In this document: positions 9,465 through 18,425 of the stretch, in pieces | Numbering within the stretch: position 1 is the stretch's first letter | Layout: each line of letters opens with the position of its first letter | From: Leisingera aquaemixtae | Lineage (GTDB): Bacteria > Pseudomonadota > Alphaproteobacteria > Rhodobacterales > Rhodobacteraceae | Assembly: GCF_001458395.1 (NCBI RefSeq) | Contig: NZ_CYSR01000021.1 | Span: 186,001 to 250,000 of the forward strand | Length of the DNA: 64,000 nt | Reading direction: 5' to 3' | The notes under the pieces: model-generated | Databases searched by the model: none | Seen by the model: the letters and a program-made list of their open reading frames with translations, nothing else | What the model was told of the DNA's origin: nothing | Translations under genes and position numbers: made by a program

Positions 9465-9830
9465 ATGGAAAACGTTGTTCTCATCATCCATCTTCTTCTG
9501 GCTCTCGGCCTTATTGCCGTGGTGCTGCTGCAGCGCTCCGAAGGCGGCGGTCTGGGCATGGGCGGCGGCGGCGGCGGCGCCATCTCGGGCCGTGCGGCGG
9601 CCACGGCGCTTGGCAAGGTGACCTGGCTGCTGGCGATTGCCTTCATCTGCACCTCGATCACCCTGACCATCATGGCGGCGCAGAAATCCGCAGGCTCCTC
9701 GGTCACCGACCGGCTGGCGGCGCCGCAGTCCGAAGACAGCAGCGCACCAGCAGTGCCGGCACCGCTGGGCAGCGACCTGCTGCCGCCCAGCGAAGGCGAC
9801 AACGCGCCGCTGGTTCCCAGCGCCGACTAA
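9465..9830 (+). CDS. secG: Preprotein translocase subunit SecG
   Basis: A 121-residue inner-membrane subunit of the SecYEG translocon. Two transmembrane segments flank the conserved Gly-rich cytoplasmic loop (LLQRSEGGGLGMGG, then the second segment near WLLAIAFICTSI). A Pro/Ser/Ala-rich C-terminal tail is typical of alphaproteobacterial SecG. ATG 9465 follows a GCAGGG ribosome-binding sequence. A hairpin at 9856 separates it from pyrG; the secG-pyrG order is common in this group. Confidence 0.93.
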   Translation: MENVVLIIHLLLALGLIAVVLLQRSEGGGLGMGGGGGGAISGRAAATALGKVTWLLAIAFICTSITLTIMAAQKSAGSSVTDRLAAPQSEDSSAPAVPAPLGSDLLPPSEGDNAPLVPSAD

Positions 9831-9855
9831 CCTACTACACCTTGAGAGGGTTATA

Positions 9856-9882
9856 GGAACCGCAACAGCATCTTGCGGTTCC
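9856..9882 (+). terminator. Probable secG terminator hairpin
   Basis: GGAACCGCAA and TTGCGGTTCC form a perfect 10-bp stem with a 7-nt loop. The following T-run is weak, so it may be attenuating rather than fully terminating ahead of pyrG. Confidence 0.6.
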
Positions 9883-10002
9883 CTTGCGCATTTCGTGCGA
9901 ATCCTTTATATATGAAGTCCCGTGATGCTGCGGTTTTTGGAATGATTCCGATCACCGCCGGGCAGCTGAAATCTGACTTCTCACGGGGGCAGCCGAACAC
10001 AT

Positions 10003-11646
10003 ATGGCGCGTTTCATCTTTATCACTGGCGGTGTTGTTTCATCCCTGGGCAAAGGCCTGGCTTCGGCAGCACTGGGGGCACTTCTGCAGGCCCGCGGATA
10101 CTCCGTCCGCCTGCGCAAGCTGGACCCCTATCTGAACGTCGATCCGGGCACCATGAGCCCGTTTGAGCACGGCGAGGTCTTCGTCACCGACGACGGTGCC
10201 GAGACCGATCTGGACCTCGGCCATTACGAGCGCTTCACCGGCGTGCCCGCCCGCAAGACCGACTCGATCTCGTCGGGCCGGATCTACACCAACGTGCTGG
10301 AGAAGGAGCGCCGCGGCGACTACCTCGGCAAGACCATCCAGGTCATTCCGCACGTCACCAACGAAATCAAGGACTTCATCTCCATCGGCGAGGATGAGGT
10401 CGATTTCATGCTCTGCGAGATCGGCGGCACCGTCGGCGACATCGAGGGCCTGCCCTTCTTCGAGGCGATCCGCCAGTTCGCCCAGGACAAGCCGCGCGGC
10501 GAGTGCATCTTCATGCACCTTACCCTGCTGCCCTACATCAAGGCCTCCGGCGAGCTGAAGACCAAGCCGACCCAGCACTCCGTGAAGGAGCTGCGCTCCA
10601 TCGGCCTGGCGCCGGACATCCTGGTCTGCCGCTCCGAAGGCCCGATCCCGAAGAAAGAGCGCGAGAAGCTGGCGCTGTTCTGCAACGTGCGCCCGGATTC
10701 GGTGATTGCCGCGCAGGACCTCAAATCCATCTACGAAGCACCGCTGGCCTATCACCGCGAGGGCATGGACCAGGCAGTGCTGGACGCCTTTGGCATTGCC
10801 CCCGCCCCCAAGCCGAACCTGGAGCGCTGGGAAGATGTGGCCGACCGCATCTACAACCCCGAGGGCGAAGTGCGGGTGGCCATCGTCGGCAAATACACCC
10901 AGCTGGAAGACGCCTATAAATCCATCGCCGAGGCGCTGACCCACGGCGGCATGTCGAACCGGGTCAAGGTGCGGATCGAATGGGTCGATGCGGAGCTGTT
11001 TGACAAGGAAGACGCCGCCCCGCACCTGCAGGGCTTCCACGCGATCCTGGTGCCCGGCGGCTTTGGCGAGCGCGGCACCGAGGGCAAGATCAAGGCAGCC
11101 CAGTACGCGCGCGAAAACAAGGTGCCGTACCTCGGCATCTGCCTCGGCATGCAGATGGCGGTGATCGAAGCCGCGCGCAACGTGGCAGGCATTGCCGAGG
11201 CGGGGTCGGAAGAGTTCGACCACGAGGCTGGCAAGAAGCGCTTTGAACCCGTTGTCTACCACCTCAAGGAATGGGTGCAGGGCAATATGACGGTCGAGCG
11301 CAAAGTGGGCGACGACAAAGGCGGCACCATGCGCCTGGGCGCCTATGACGCGACCCTGGCCGAAGGCTCCAAGGTGGCCGAGGTCTATGGCAGCACCCAT
11401 ATCGAGGAGCGCCACCGCCACCGGTATGAGGTCGACACCAAATACCGCGAGCAGCTGGAAAAATGCGGCCTCACCTTCTCCGGCATGTCGCCGGACGGCC
11501 GCCTGCCGGAAATCGTGGAGTGGACAGACCACCCGTGGTTCATCGGCGTGCAGTTCCACCCGGAGCTGAAATCCAAACCCTTTGCGCCGCACCCGCTGTT
11601 CGACGGTTTCGTGCGCGCCGCGAAAGAGGCGTCGCGGCTGGTCTGA
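10003..11646 (+). CDS. pyrG: CTP synthase
   Basis: Amidates UTP to CTP using glutamine. The 547-residue length is standard. The N-terminal synthetase domain starts [18 protein letters not shown] with its P-loop. The Mg/regulatory stretch [20 protein letters not shown] follows. The C-terminal class I glutaminase carries PGGFGERG, the nucleophile motif GICLGMQ and the late FHPELKS with its catalytic His and Glu. ATG 10003 follows about 170 bp after secG. A double hairpin terminator lies downstream. Confidence 0.98.
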   Translation: MARFIFITGGVVSSLGKGLASAALGALLQARGYSVRLRKLDPYLNVDPGTMSPFEHGEVFVTDDGAETDLDLGHYERFTGVPARKTDSISSGRIYTNVLEKERRGDYLGKTIQVIPHVTNEIKDFISIGEDEVDFMLCEIGGTVGDIEGLPFFEAIRQFAQDKPRGECIFMHLTLLPYIKASGELKTKPTQHSVKELRSIGLAPDILVCRSEGPIPKKEREKLALFCNVRPDSVIAAQDLKSIYEAPLAYHREGMDQAVLDAFGIAPAPKPNLERWEDVADRIYNPEGEVRVAIVGKYTQLEDAYKSIAEALTHGGMSNRVKVRIEWVDAELFDKEDAAPHLQGFHAILVPGGFGERGTEGKIKAAQYARENKVPYLGICLGMQMAVIEAARNVAGIAEAGSEEFDHEAGKKRFEPVVYHLKEWVQGNMTVERKVGDDKGGTMRLGAYDATLAEGSKVAEVYGSTHIEERHRHRYEVDTKYREQLEKCGLTFSGMSPDGRLPEIVEWTDHPWFIGVQFHPELKSKPFAPHPLFDGFVRAAKEASRLV

Positions 11647-11715
11647 GGGATCGCGCGGCAGGCGGAATTCTCCCGCCCGTCGCCTGCGCATGGCACATGC
11701 GCGGCTCCCGTTGGG

Positions 11716-11778
11716 CCCAGCGCCGCCAAGGCGGCGCTGGGAGAAAGCAGAAAAAGGCGGGCCGCTGGCCCGCCTTTT
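11716..11778. terminator. Double-hairpin terminator between convergent pyrG and the DUF983 gene
   Basis: First stem CCCAGCGCCGCC / GGCGGCGCTGGG (11716-11741). Second stem AAAAGGCGGGCC / GGCCCGCCTTTT (11752-11778), with A and T runs on either side, so it can work in both directions. Confidence 0.85.
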
Positions 11779-11806
11779 GCATTTTGATTGATTGAAGGCG
11801 GGCGGC

Positions 11807-12187
11807 TCAGAAGCCGTGCATCCGCTTGGCCCATTGATAGGCCACCACCAGCCCCTTCATCCGCGGCAGCATGATCAGCGAGGCCCCGACGGTGATCACC
11901 GACATGATGATCGCCAGCGTCCAGGGGTCCGGGCGCAGCTGGGTGTAGACGATGTGCAGCGCAAAGCCGAGGATGTGGCCGACCACCAGAATGGTCAGAT
12001 AGGCCGGGCCGTCATCAGCGCGCTGGTGGTGCAGCTCCTGGCCGCACTCGGTGCAGCTGTCGTTCACCTTCAGGTAGCTGTGCAGCAGCTTGCCGCCGCC
12101 GCAGTTCGGGCAGCGCAGCTGCACCCCCTTCAGCAAGGCGGGCTTCAGCTCCCGCGGCTCCTGTTCGGCTAGATCAATCCCGGTCAT
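11807..12187 (-). CDS. DUF983-family membrane protein with zinc ribbon
   Basis: A 126-residue protein. An N-terminal zinc-ribbon-like domain (RCPNCGGGKLL, then DSCTECG) is followed by HHQRADDGPAYLTIL and two membrane segments, the usual DUF983 layout. Function unknown. The start MTGIDLAEQEP (CAT 12185-12187) has an AAGGAGA ribosome-binding site; an upstream Met codon overlaps the operator region and is unlikely. It converges with pyrG and diverges from the MocR regulator. Confidence 0.88.
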   Translation of the reverse strand: MTGIDLAEQEPRELKPALLKGVQLRCPNCGGGKLLHSYLKVNDSCTECGQELHHQRADDGPAYLTILVVGHILGFALHIVYTQLRPDPWTLAIIMSVITVGASLIMLPRMKGLVVAYQWAKRMHGF

Positions 12188-12235
12188 CGCGGCGTCTCCT
12201 TGGGTTTGCCGCCTGATACCGCGATTCCGCAATTG

Positions 12236-12290
12236 AATGCAAACAATATGCAATCATTGATATTGCATTTAATGCCATACTGATGCATTG
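12236..12290. promoter_or_regulatory. Candidate operator cluster for the adjacent MocR regulator
   Basis: In an unusually AT-rich gap, ATGCAAT (12248-12254) and ATTGCAT (12262-12268) form a perfect 7-bp inverted repeat. It is flanked by further half-sites AATGCAA (12236) and TGATGCATTG (12281). Clustered ATGCA half-sites in a divergent promoter are what MocR/GntR proteins commonly bind. The link to this regulator is inference. Confidence 0.55.
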
Positions 12291-12333
12291 AACCAATCAT
12301 TCACGACACAAAACGGCCCCAGGAGGCACCGCG

Positions 12334-13704
12334 ATGAAACAATGGACCCCTGCCCGGCTGGACAGCGGCAAGCCCCGCTATCTGGAAATCGCCGAGGCGA
12401 TCGGGGCCGACATCGAGGCAGGCGTGCTGGAACCCGGCGACCGGCTGCCGCCGCAGCGCCGGGTGGCGCAGGATACGGGGCTGGATTTCTCCACTGTGTC
12501 AAGGGGATACGCCGAAGCGGTGCGGCGCGGCTATATCGAGAGCTTTGTCGGCCGCGGCACCTTTGTGCGCGCCGCCGAGGCCCTGGCCGGGCGCCCCGAT
12601 CCGCGCCGGGCACTGGAAGAAGACCCGATGATGAACATGCCGCCGGAGCCGGACGACCCGGCCCTGCTCGCCCGGATGCAGGAGGGGCTGCAGCATGTTT
12701 CGGCCAGCCTCCTGCCATTGTTGCGCTATCAGTCGGTGACCGGCAGCCCGCAGGACCGCGCCATCGCGGCGGCGTGGATGCAGGCCAACGGCCTGCCCTG
12801 CGCACCGGAGCGGCTGGTGATCACGCCGGGCGCCCATGCCAGCATCTATGCGATTCTGACGGTGCTGTGCGAACCGGGCTCCACCGTGCTGTGCGAAGAT
12901 GTGACCTATCCCGGGCTGCGCTCGATTGCGGCGCGGCTGGGCCTCCGGCTTGTCGGGCTGGCGGGCGACAAGGACGGCATCCGGCCGGAGGCCCTGGCCA
13001 AGGCGATCCAGGACCACTGGCCCGCGGCGCTGTACCTCAATCCGACGCTGCAGAACCCGACCACCCGGACCATGCCCGCCAAGCGGCGGCAGGAGGTCGC
13101 GGCGGTGCTGCAAGCCCATGACCTGCCGCTGATCGAGGATGACGCCTACTGCTTTGTCGACAATGGCGCGCCGCAGCCGGTCAGCAGCCTGATTCCCAGC
13201 CTTGGCTGGCATATCGCGGGGATTTCCAAGTGCTTTGGCGCCGGGCTGCGGCTGGCCTACACCACGGTGCCGGAGCGCGCCGCGCCGGGGCAGTTCAGCC
13301 AGGCGCTGCGCGCGATGCATGTGATGGTCTCGCCCTTGAACCTGGCGCTGCTGGGCCGCTGGATCGAGGACGGCACCGCGGCGGCGATCCAGAAATCGCT
13401 CCGCAAGGCGGCCGCGGAACGGCAGGCGCTGGCGGGGGAGGTGCTGAAGGACTGCTTTACGCAAAGCGATCCGCTGGCCTTCAACCTGTGGCTGACCCTG
13501 CCCCGCGGCACCAGCCGGGCCGAGCTGATGGGCCGCATGGCGGGCCGCCAGATCGGCATCATGCCCAGCGATGCCTTCACCGTGTCGGGCGTGCCGGAGG
13601 AAGCCGTGCGGGTGTGCCTGGGCGGCCCGATCGGCCTGGAGCAGCTGCGCGCGGACCTGATGGCGCTGAATGATGCGGTCACCCGCAAAGACTGGCTGGG
13701 ATGA
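12334..13704 (+). CDS. MocR-type transcriptional regulator (GntR wHTH + aminotransferase domain)
   Basis: A 456-residue protein. The N-terminal winged helix (YLEIAEAIGADIEAGVLEPG, then LPPQRRVAQDTGLDFSTVSR) is fused to a fold-type-I PLP-dependent aminotransferase domain. The PLP lysine is in HIAGISKCFGAGLRLAY. Such proteins sense PLP or an amino compound and control a neighbouring or own promoter. No pyridoxine or amino-acid gene sits beside it; the divergent neighbour is DUF983. A repeated-half-site region directly upstream is the likely autoregulatory operator. Confidence 0.9.
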   Translation: MKQWTPARLDSGKPRYLEIAEAIGADIEAGVLEPGDRLPPQRRVAQDTGLDFSTVSRGYAEAVRRGYIESFVGRGTFVRAAEALAGRPDPRRALEEDPMMNMPPEPDDPALLARMQEGLQHVSASLLPLLRYQSVTGSPQDRAIAAAWMQANGLPCAPERLVITPGAHASIYAILTVLCEPGSTVLCEDVTYPGLRSIAARLGLRLVGLAGDKDGIRPEALAKAIQDHWPAALYLNPTLQNPTTRTMPAKRRQEVAAVLQAHDLPLIEDDAYCFVDNGAPQPVSSLIPSLGWHIAGISKCFGAGLRLAYTTVPERAAPGQFSQALRAMHVMVSPLNLALLGRWIEDGTAAAIQKSLRKAAAERQALAGEVLKDCFTQSDPLAFNLWLTLPRGTSRAELMGRMAGRQIGIMPSDAFTVSGVPEEAVRVCLGGPIGLEQLRADLMALNDAVTRKDWLG

Positions 13705-13748
13705 GCCGCGGCTGGTAAGCTTGCGCCGTACCCGCAACGAGGTTCCGC

Positions 13749-14081
13749 ATGATCCGCGCCTTCCGCAACCTGATCGAACGGCAGCTGGCCAAAGCCCAGG
13801 CCGAAGGGCAGTTTCAGGGCCTGGAAGGCGAAGGCAAGCCGCTGCCCGACCGCAGCGGCGAGGCGCATCTGGATGCGGGTTTGGCGGCGGGGTTGCGGAT
13901 CATGGCCGAGGCCGGCGTGGTGCCGGAGGAGTTCCGGCTGCAGGCGGACCTGGACGCGGCGCGCAAGGATTATACCGCGCTGACGGACCCGCAGGCGCGC
14001 CGGGCGGCGATGGCGCGGATCTCCGATCTGGAAATGCGCTGCAACATGGCGCGGGATGCGCGGAAATCCTTCTTCCGTTAG
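13749..14081 (+). CDS. DUF1992-family (DnaJ-homologue-associated) protein
   Basis: A 110-residue protein with the DUF1992 core: an N-terminal helix (NLIERQLAKAQAEGQF) then the family signature GLEGEGKPLPD, then helical sequence. The domain occurs in J-domain protein DNAJC28 and in bacterial stand-alone versions. Molecular role unknown. It follows the MocR gene by 44 bp and may be co-transcribed with it. Confidence 0.85.
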   Translation: MIRAFRNLIERQLAKAQAEGQFQGLEGEGKPLPDRSGEAHLDAGLAAGLRIMAEAGVVPEEFRLQADLDAARKDYTALTDPQARRAAMARISDLEMRCNMARDARKSFFR

Positions 14082-14163
14082 CGCAACACCCCGTTGTTTC
14101 CGGCGCAATTCACGCTATAGACAGCGCCAAGACATCACACCATCCGCAAGAGAGTGAGGCATT

Positions 14164-15066
14164 ATGGCCAAAGACGCTTCCGTACAGCAGGAACAACTCG
14201 ACCGCATCGCCAACGGCAAGGGCTTTATCGCCGCGCTGGACCAGTCGGGCGGCTCCACCCCGAAGGCGCTGAAGCTTTATGGCGTGAACGAGGACGCCTA
14301 TTCGAACGACGGCGAGATGTTCGCCGAGATCCACAAGATGCGCACCCGCATCATCACCTCGCCGAGCTTCACCAAGGAGCGCATCCTGGGCGCGATCCTG
14401 TTTGAAAAGACCATGGACGGCGAGATCGAGGGCAAGCCGACGGCCGAGTACCTGTGGGACAACTGCGGCGTGGTGCCGTTCCTGAAGGTCGACAAGGGCC
14501 TGGCGGACGAGGAAAACGGCGTGCAGATGATGAAGCCGATGCCGGAACTGGACGCGCTGCTGGCGCGCGCCAGCGATAAAGGCATCTTCGGCACCAAGAT
14601 GCGCTCTGTCATCAAGGACGCCAATGCCGAGGGCATCAAGGCGGTTGTCGCGCAGCAGTTCGAAGTGGGCCAGCAGATCGTTGCGGCCGGCCTGGTGCCG
14701 ATCATCGAGCCGGAAGTGGACATCAACTCCGCCACCAAGGCAGAAGCCGAGGAGCTGCTGAAGGTGGAGATCAAGGCGCAGCTGGACGCGCTGCCGTCCG
14801 ATGCCAAGGTGGCGCTGAAGCTGACCATCCCGTCCAAGGCGGGCCTCTATGATGAGCTGGCGGACCACGCCAATGTGGTGCGGGTTGTGGCGCTGTCGGG
14901 TGGCTACACCACCGATGACGCCTGCGCGCGCCTGGCGCAGAACCCCAAGATGATCGCCTCCTTCAGCCGCGCCCTGACCGAGGGCCTGAACGTGGCTATG
15001 AGCGATGAAGACTATGACGCCGCGCTTGGCGCCAATATCTCCAAGATCTACGACGCATCGCTGTAA
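14164..15066 (+). CDS. Class I fructose-bisphosphate aldolase
   Basis: Cleaves fructose-1,6-bisphosphate to DHAP and glyceraldehyde-3-phosphate via a Schiff-base lysine. The 300-residue protein has [16 protein letters not shown] near the N terminus, [24 protein letters not shown] and [13 protein letters not shown]; the Lys in the LKLTIPSK strand is the expected Schiff-base residue. ATG 14164 follows a GAGTGAGG ribosome-binding sequence. A terminator follows directly, so it is probably monocistronic. Confidence 0.95.
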   Translation: MAKDASVQQEQLDRIANGKGFIAALDQSGGSTPKALKLYGVNEDAYSNDGEMFAEIHKMRTRIITSPSFTKERILGAILFEKTMDGEIEGKPTAEYLWDNCGVVPFLKVDKGLADEENGVQMMKPMPELDALLARASDKGIFGTKMRSVIKDANAEGIKAVVAQQFEVGQQIVAAGLVPIIEPEVDINSATKAEAEELLKVEIKAQLDALPSDAKVALKLTIPSKAGLYDELADHANVVRVVALSGGYTTDDACARLAQNPKMIASFSRALTEGLNVAMSDEDYDAALGANISKIYDASL

Positions 15067-15088
15067 TCCGGCTGGTTCCGGACATGGC

Positions 15089-15124
15089 AAGGGCCGCGCC
15101 TGCTGAGGCTGCGGCCCTTTTTTT
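15089..15124 (+). terminator. Intrinsic terminator of the aldolase gene
   Basis: AAGGGCCGC and GCGGCCCTT form a 9-bp stem, followed by a run of seven T. Confidence 0.9.
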
Positions 15125-15181
15125 GTGCTGGCTGGCGGGCGGGCCGCCGGGCCGGTGCGCGCCCCGGGGTCAGGCGGCAGA

Positions 15182-15457
15182 TCAGACCCCGGAGCGCCCG
15201 GCGCAGCAGACCGCCAGCACCAGCCCGGCACCGCTGAGGAAGGGCAGCCAGAAGTAGCGCAGCGCCGCCAGGGTGAACCAGCCGGGCTGCGCCTCCGGCG
15301 CCTGGCCGGCCCCGCCGAGCCAGACCCAGAACACCAGCGCCGCGGCGGAGATCAGAACCCCGCTGAAGGCGAGCAGCCAGCGGGCGGAACTAGGCATCCG
15401 CGCCTCTGCCGCGGTGTGCCGCTCCGCTATCCGGCTGGCTGCAAGCCATCCGCTCAC
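15182..15457 (-). CDS. Small two-helix membrane protein, unknown
   Basis: Up to 91 residues. Two hydrophobic segments (WLLAFSGVLISAAALVFWVW and FWLPFLSGAGLVLAVCC) flank a short loop. A GTG at 15455-15457 overlaps the stop of the upstream gene as GTGA, which favours coupling; an internal ATG (CAT 15395-15397) would give 71 residues that begin just before the first helix. No family recognised. Confidence 0.5.
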   Translation of the reverse strand: MSGWLAASRIAERHTAAEARMPSSARWLLAFSGVLISAAALVFWVWLGGAGQAPEAQPGWFTLAALRYFWLPFLSGAGLVLAVCCAGRSGV

Positions 15458-15651
15458 GCCGCTTCGGTCAGCGACGGGCGCAGGCCAGTGCAGCTGACCC
15501 GGTTTTCGTTTGAGGCCAGATAGCGCTGCGCCTCCTCTCGGTTGCCGAAGCTCAGGGCCTCGTCATAGAAATATGTGATCCTGTCCCCGGTCCGGGACAG
15601 CAAGGCGCCGCTCTCAAACAAAATAAACCACTTCTTACGCACCAGATGCAT
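15454..15651 (-). CDS. Small conserved-looking protein, unknown
   Basis: A 65-residue soluble protein (MHLVRKKWFILFESGALLSR, then TYFYDEALSFGNREEAQRYL). ATG is CAT 15649-15651 with AGGAG and GAGG sequences upstream. The downstream membrane protein overlaps its stop. No function recognised. The ordered amino acid composition and good ribosome-binding site support a real gene. Confidence 0.6.
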   Translation of the reverse strand: MHLVRKKWFILFESGALLSRTGDRITYFYDEALSFGNREEAQRYLASNENRVSCTGLRPSLTEAA

Positions 15652-16067
15652 CAGCCTCACTCCTTTCTGAAGCCCGGCCCAGGGCGGTCTCAGCCTGGCC
15701 GGTTCCACTGCAGTTCCAGAGGGTGCGCGCAGCCGTCCGGGTCCCCCGCTGTCCGTCTGCCAGGTGCTGGATCTGCCCCTGTTGCGCCCTCTTGAAGTCA
15801 GGTTTTGCGCCCAGAGGTTGCCAAAAGGTTAACGTGTCTTTCTGCTGGTTTTACGCGGCATTATTCTGCCGGCAGGCGGCGGTTTCCCGCTTGCGTCGGC
15901 GGGTTTACGTAAAATTTGGCAAAAACCCGCCGTTGCAGTTTCCGAGGTTGCTTTTTCAGCAAAAACGCCCCTGCCGGGCGCTGCCGCCCCGCCCGGCGGG
16001 ACGGGGTTTTTCCGGGCCGGGGAACGCGGCCGGCGCGGGGCGTTTGCCGCGCCGGACCGGCCTGCCC
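15652..16067. other. Intergenic stretch of about 415 bp with a minus-strand terminator
   Basis: No gene seen. It includes an AT-richer patch with the palindrome TTTACGTAAA near 15904 inside a 10-bp inverted repeat (CGGCGGGTTT at 15897 and AAACCCGCCG at 15923). GC-rich palindromes (15985-16020) resemble the intergenic repeat families elsewhere in the window. The promoter of the minus-strand small-protein pair should lie at 15652-15800. Confidence 0.5.
15961..15980 (-). terminator. Probable terminator of the crotonase gene
   Basis: Read on the minus strand, CGCCC-GGCAG-GGGCG is followed by five T, about 90 bp after the crotonase stop. The stem is short, so confidence is moderate. Confidence 0.45.
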
Positions 16068-16853
16068 TCAGCGGAAGTTCGGCGGCCTTTTCTGCAGCTG
16101 GGCGGTGACCGCCTCCATCTGGTCGGGCTTGCCAATCAGCGCCAGCTGTTCGGCGCTTTCGGCCAGCAGCACCTCGGCCTGGGAGGCGCCGCTTTCGGCC
16201 TGGGCAATCAGCCGCTTGGCGGCGCGGATCGCGGAGGGGCTTTGCGCGGCGATGGTAGCGGCCAGTTCAGAGGCGCGCGACAGCGGGTTGCCGGCCAGCT
16301 CTGTCACCAGGCCCCAGTCCAGCGCCTGCTGCGCTTCGATCTTTTCCGCCGTGTAAGTCAGGCGGCGCAGCACGTCGGAGCGCACCAGCCGCGGCAGCAG
16401 CGCCATGCCGCCCATATCGGGGATCAGCCCCCATTTCATCTCCATCACCGACAGCTTTGCCTCGGGGTGGGCGATGCGGATATCGGCGCCCAGCGCGATC
16501 TGCAGCCCGCCGCCGAAACAGGCGCCATGCACCGCGGCGATCACCGGCACCGGCACCCGCCGCCAGACCATGGCCACCTCCTGAAAGGCATTGGCGTCGT
16601 GGTGGGTGCGGTCCATCACAAAGCTGTCGAGGTCGCGCTGCGCCAGCACGGCGAAGCTGGCCATGTCGAGCCCGGCGCAGAAGCTTTTGCCGGCACCCGA
16701 CAGCACCACCGCGCGGGCGTCCGAGGCGGCCACTTCCTGCCCGGCGGCGATGATCGCCTGCACCATCTCCTCGTCCAGCGCGTTGTGCTTGTCCGGCCGG
16801 GCAAGCGTGACATAGGCAATGTGGTCCTTGTAGCCGGTGGTAACTCTGGCCAT
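16068..16853 (-). CDS. Crotonase-family enoyl-CoA hydratase/isomerase
   Basis: A 261-residue crotonase fold protein. The oxyanion-hole signature AVHGACFGGGLQIALGADI and the later KLSVMEMKWGLIPDMGG are clear. Canonical hydratases have Glu in the GGG-x-E position and a second Glu in the later motif; here the first position is Gln and only the second (VMEMKWG) is acidic. Family knowledge then points to an isomerase-like or other crotonase activity, not classical hydration. It diverges from the aminotransferase at 16997. Confidence 0.85.
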   Translation of the reverse strand: MARVTTGYKDHIAYVTLARPDKHNALDEEMVQAIIAAGQEVAASDARAVVLSGAGKSFCAGLDMASFAVLAQRDLDSFVMDRTHHDANAFQEVAMVWRRVPVPVIAAVHGACFGGGLQIALGADIRIAHPEAKLSVMEMKWGLIPDMGGMALLPRLVRSDVLRRLTYTAEKIEAQQALDWGLVTELAGNPLSRASELAATIAAQSPSAIRAAKRLIAQAESGASQAEVLLAESAEQLALIGKPDQMEAVTAQLQKRPPNFR

Positions 16854-16996
16854 GGTCTTCTCCCCGCTGAAAATTCCCGGCCAGCCTGCCCCGGAAGCAA
16901 GGCTGTTTCCAGTGCAACGTCGGGGCAGGCAGACGCGGGGCGCGGCGCTGCGCGGCAGGCCTTGCCGCGCGCCGCCGCTTGGGGTTATCTGCCGCC

Positions 16997-18109
16997 ATGA
17001 CTGGCCCCCGTTACACCCCGCTTGCCCTCTCCCTGCCCGCCACCGTGCCCTTTGTCGGGCCCGAAACCCAAGAGCGCGCGCGCGGCGTGCCCTTTGCTGC
17101 GCGGCTGGGGGCGAATGAAAACATCTTCGGCCCTTCGCCCAGGACGGTTGAGGCGATGGCGCAGGCCGCCGCGGAGATCTGGAAATACGGCGATGCCGAG
17201 AACCATGACCTGCGCCAGGCGCTGGCGGCGCATCACGGGGTGCGGCCGGACAACATCATGGTTGGCGAAGGCATCGACGGCCTGCTTGGCTGCCTGGTGC
17301 GGCTGCTGATCGGCCAGGGCGATGCGGTGGTGACCTCGCTGGGGGCCTATCCCACATTCAATTACCATGTGTCTGGCTTTGGCGGGGTGATTCACACGGT
17401 GCCCTACAAGGACGACCGCGAGGATTACGGCGCGCTGTTTGCCAAGGCGGCGGAGACGGACGCCAAGATCGTCTATCTTGCCAACCCCGACAACCCGATG
17501 GGCAGCTGGCACAAGGGGGCAGACATTGCCGCGGCGCTGGACACGCTGCCCGCGGGCTGTTTGCTGCTGCTGGACGAGGCCTATGTGGAATGCGCGCCCG
17601 AGGGCACCGCGGCCCCCATCAGCGCCGATGATGCGCGGGTGATCCGGATGCGCACGTTTTCCAAGGCCTACGGCATGGCCGGGGCGCGGGCGGGATATGC
17701 GCTGGGGCATCCGGAGCTGATCTCTGCCTTCAACAAGGTGCGCAACCATTTCGGCATGAACCGGGCGGCGCAGGCGGGCGCGCTGGCGGCCTTGCAGGAT
17801 CAGGCGTGGCTGGCGCAGGTGACGGCGCAGATCGCGGACGCGCGGGCGCGGATTGCGGAGATTGCCGCGCAGAACGGCCTCAGCGCCCTGCCCTCGGCCG
17901 CCAATTTCGTGGCGATCGACTGCGGCCGGGACGGCGCCTTTGCCAAGGCGGTGCTGGACGCGCTGGTGGATCAGGGGATCTTTGTGCGGATGCCCTTTGC
18001 CGCGCCGCAGAACCGCTGCATCCGCGTGAGCTGCGGGCCGGAGGCGGAGCTGGCCGCCTTTGCCGCCGCGCTGCCACGGGCGCTGGAGGCCGCGCGAGGG
18101 GCTGGCTGA
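16997..18109 (+). CDS. HisC-like PLP-dependent aminotransferase
   Basis: About 370 residues, fold-type I. FAARLGANENIFGPSP is the histidinol-phosphate aminotransferase-like N-terminal signature. YLANPDNPMGSW and LLLLDEAYVEC hold the Asn and Asp that bind PLP, and MRTFSKAYGMAGARAGYA holds the Schiff-base Lys and phosphate-binding Arg. No other his gene is nearby, so the substrate could be histidinol phosphate, an aromatic amino acid or another amine. I start at ATG 16997 (MTGPRYTPL); a TTG at 16979 would add six residues. Confidence 0.85.
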   Translation: MTGPRYTPLALSLPATVPFVGPETQERARGVPFAARLGANENIFGPSPRTVEAMAQAAAEIWKYGDAENHDLRQALAAHHGVRPDNIMVGEGIDGLLGCLVRLLIGQGDAVVTSLGAYPTFNYHVSGFGGVIHTVPYKDDREDYGALFAKAAETDAKIVYLANPDNPMGSWHKGADIAAALDTLPAGCLLLLDEAYVECAPEGTAAPISADDARVIRMRTFSKAYGMAGARAGYALGHPELISAFNKVRNHFGMNRAAQAGALAALQDQAWLAQVTAQIADARARIAEIAAQNGLSALPSAANFVAIDCGRDGAFAKAVLDALVDQGIFVRMPFAAPQNRCIRVSCGPEAELAAFAAALPRALEAARGAG

Positions 18110-18163
18110 AACCTGCCGGCCGCCGCCGGATCGCGGCGGTTTTACCGGACATTCACCACTCCT

Positions 18164-18186
18164 GTACTACCATTTTACAGTAGTAC
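18164..18186. promoter_or_regulatory. Candidate operator: 7-bp inverted repeat with 9-bp spacer
   Basis: GTACTAC (18164-18170) and GTAGTAC (18180-18186) are exact inverted copies. They lie 13 bp before the ATG of the small membrane protein and overlap its probable promoter. The arrangement fits a dimeric repressor site or a short mRNA hairpin just before the ribosome-binding site. Confidence 0.45.
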
Positions 18187-18199
18187 CTGGAGATAAGTC

Positions 18200-18394
18200 A
18201 TGCGTGACCACGAACTGCCGGACGGCATGCCGGATTTCTTCACTGCCGCGATCACTTTTACCGGAATCAACCTCATGTGGATCTTCTTTGTGATCTGGGT
18301 GATGTACGGGCTGGTTCCCGTGCTGGTGGTGGCGGTGCTGATCAACCATTTCATCACCAGGCTGGACATCCGGCTGAATTCGCAAAAGGCGTGA
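18200..18394 (+). CDS. Small two-helix membrane protein, unknown
   Basis: A 64-residue protein with two long hydrophobic segments (FTGINLMWIFFVIWVMYGLV, then PVLVVAVLINHFI) and a short basic tail. A GGAGA ribosome-binding site precedes ATG 18200. An inverted repeat sits directly upstream and a strong terminator overlaps its last codons, so it looks like a single-gene unit. Family not recognised. Confidence 0.65.
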   Translation: MRDHELPDGMPDFFTAAITFTGINLMWIFFVIWVMYGLVPVLVVAVLINHFITRLDIRLNSQKA

Positions 18395-18407
18395 CGCCGC
18401 CTTTTGC
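18382..18407. terminator. Terminator overlapping the end of the small membrane protein gene
   Basis: GCAAAAGGCG and CGCCTTTTGC form a perfect 10-bp stem with a 6-nt loop. It contains the stop codon of the gene on the plus strand and lies between convergent genes. Confidence 0.75.
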
Positions 18408-18425
18408 CCGCGCCCGGGCGGAGGC

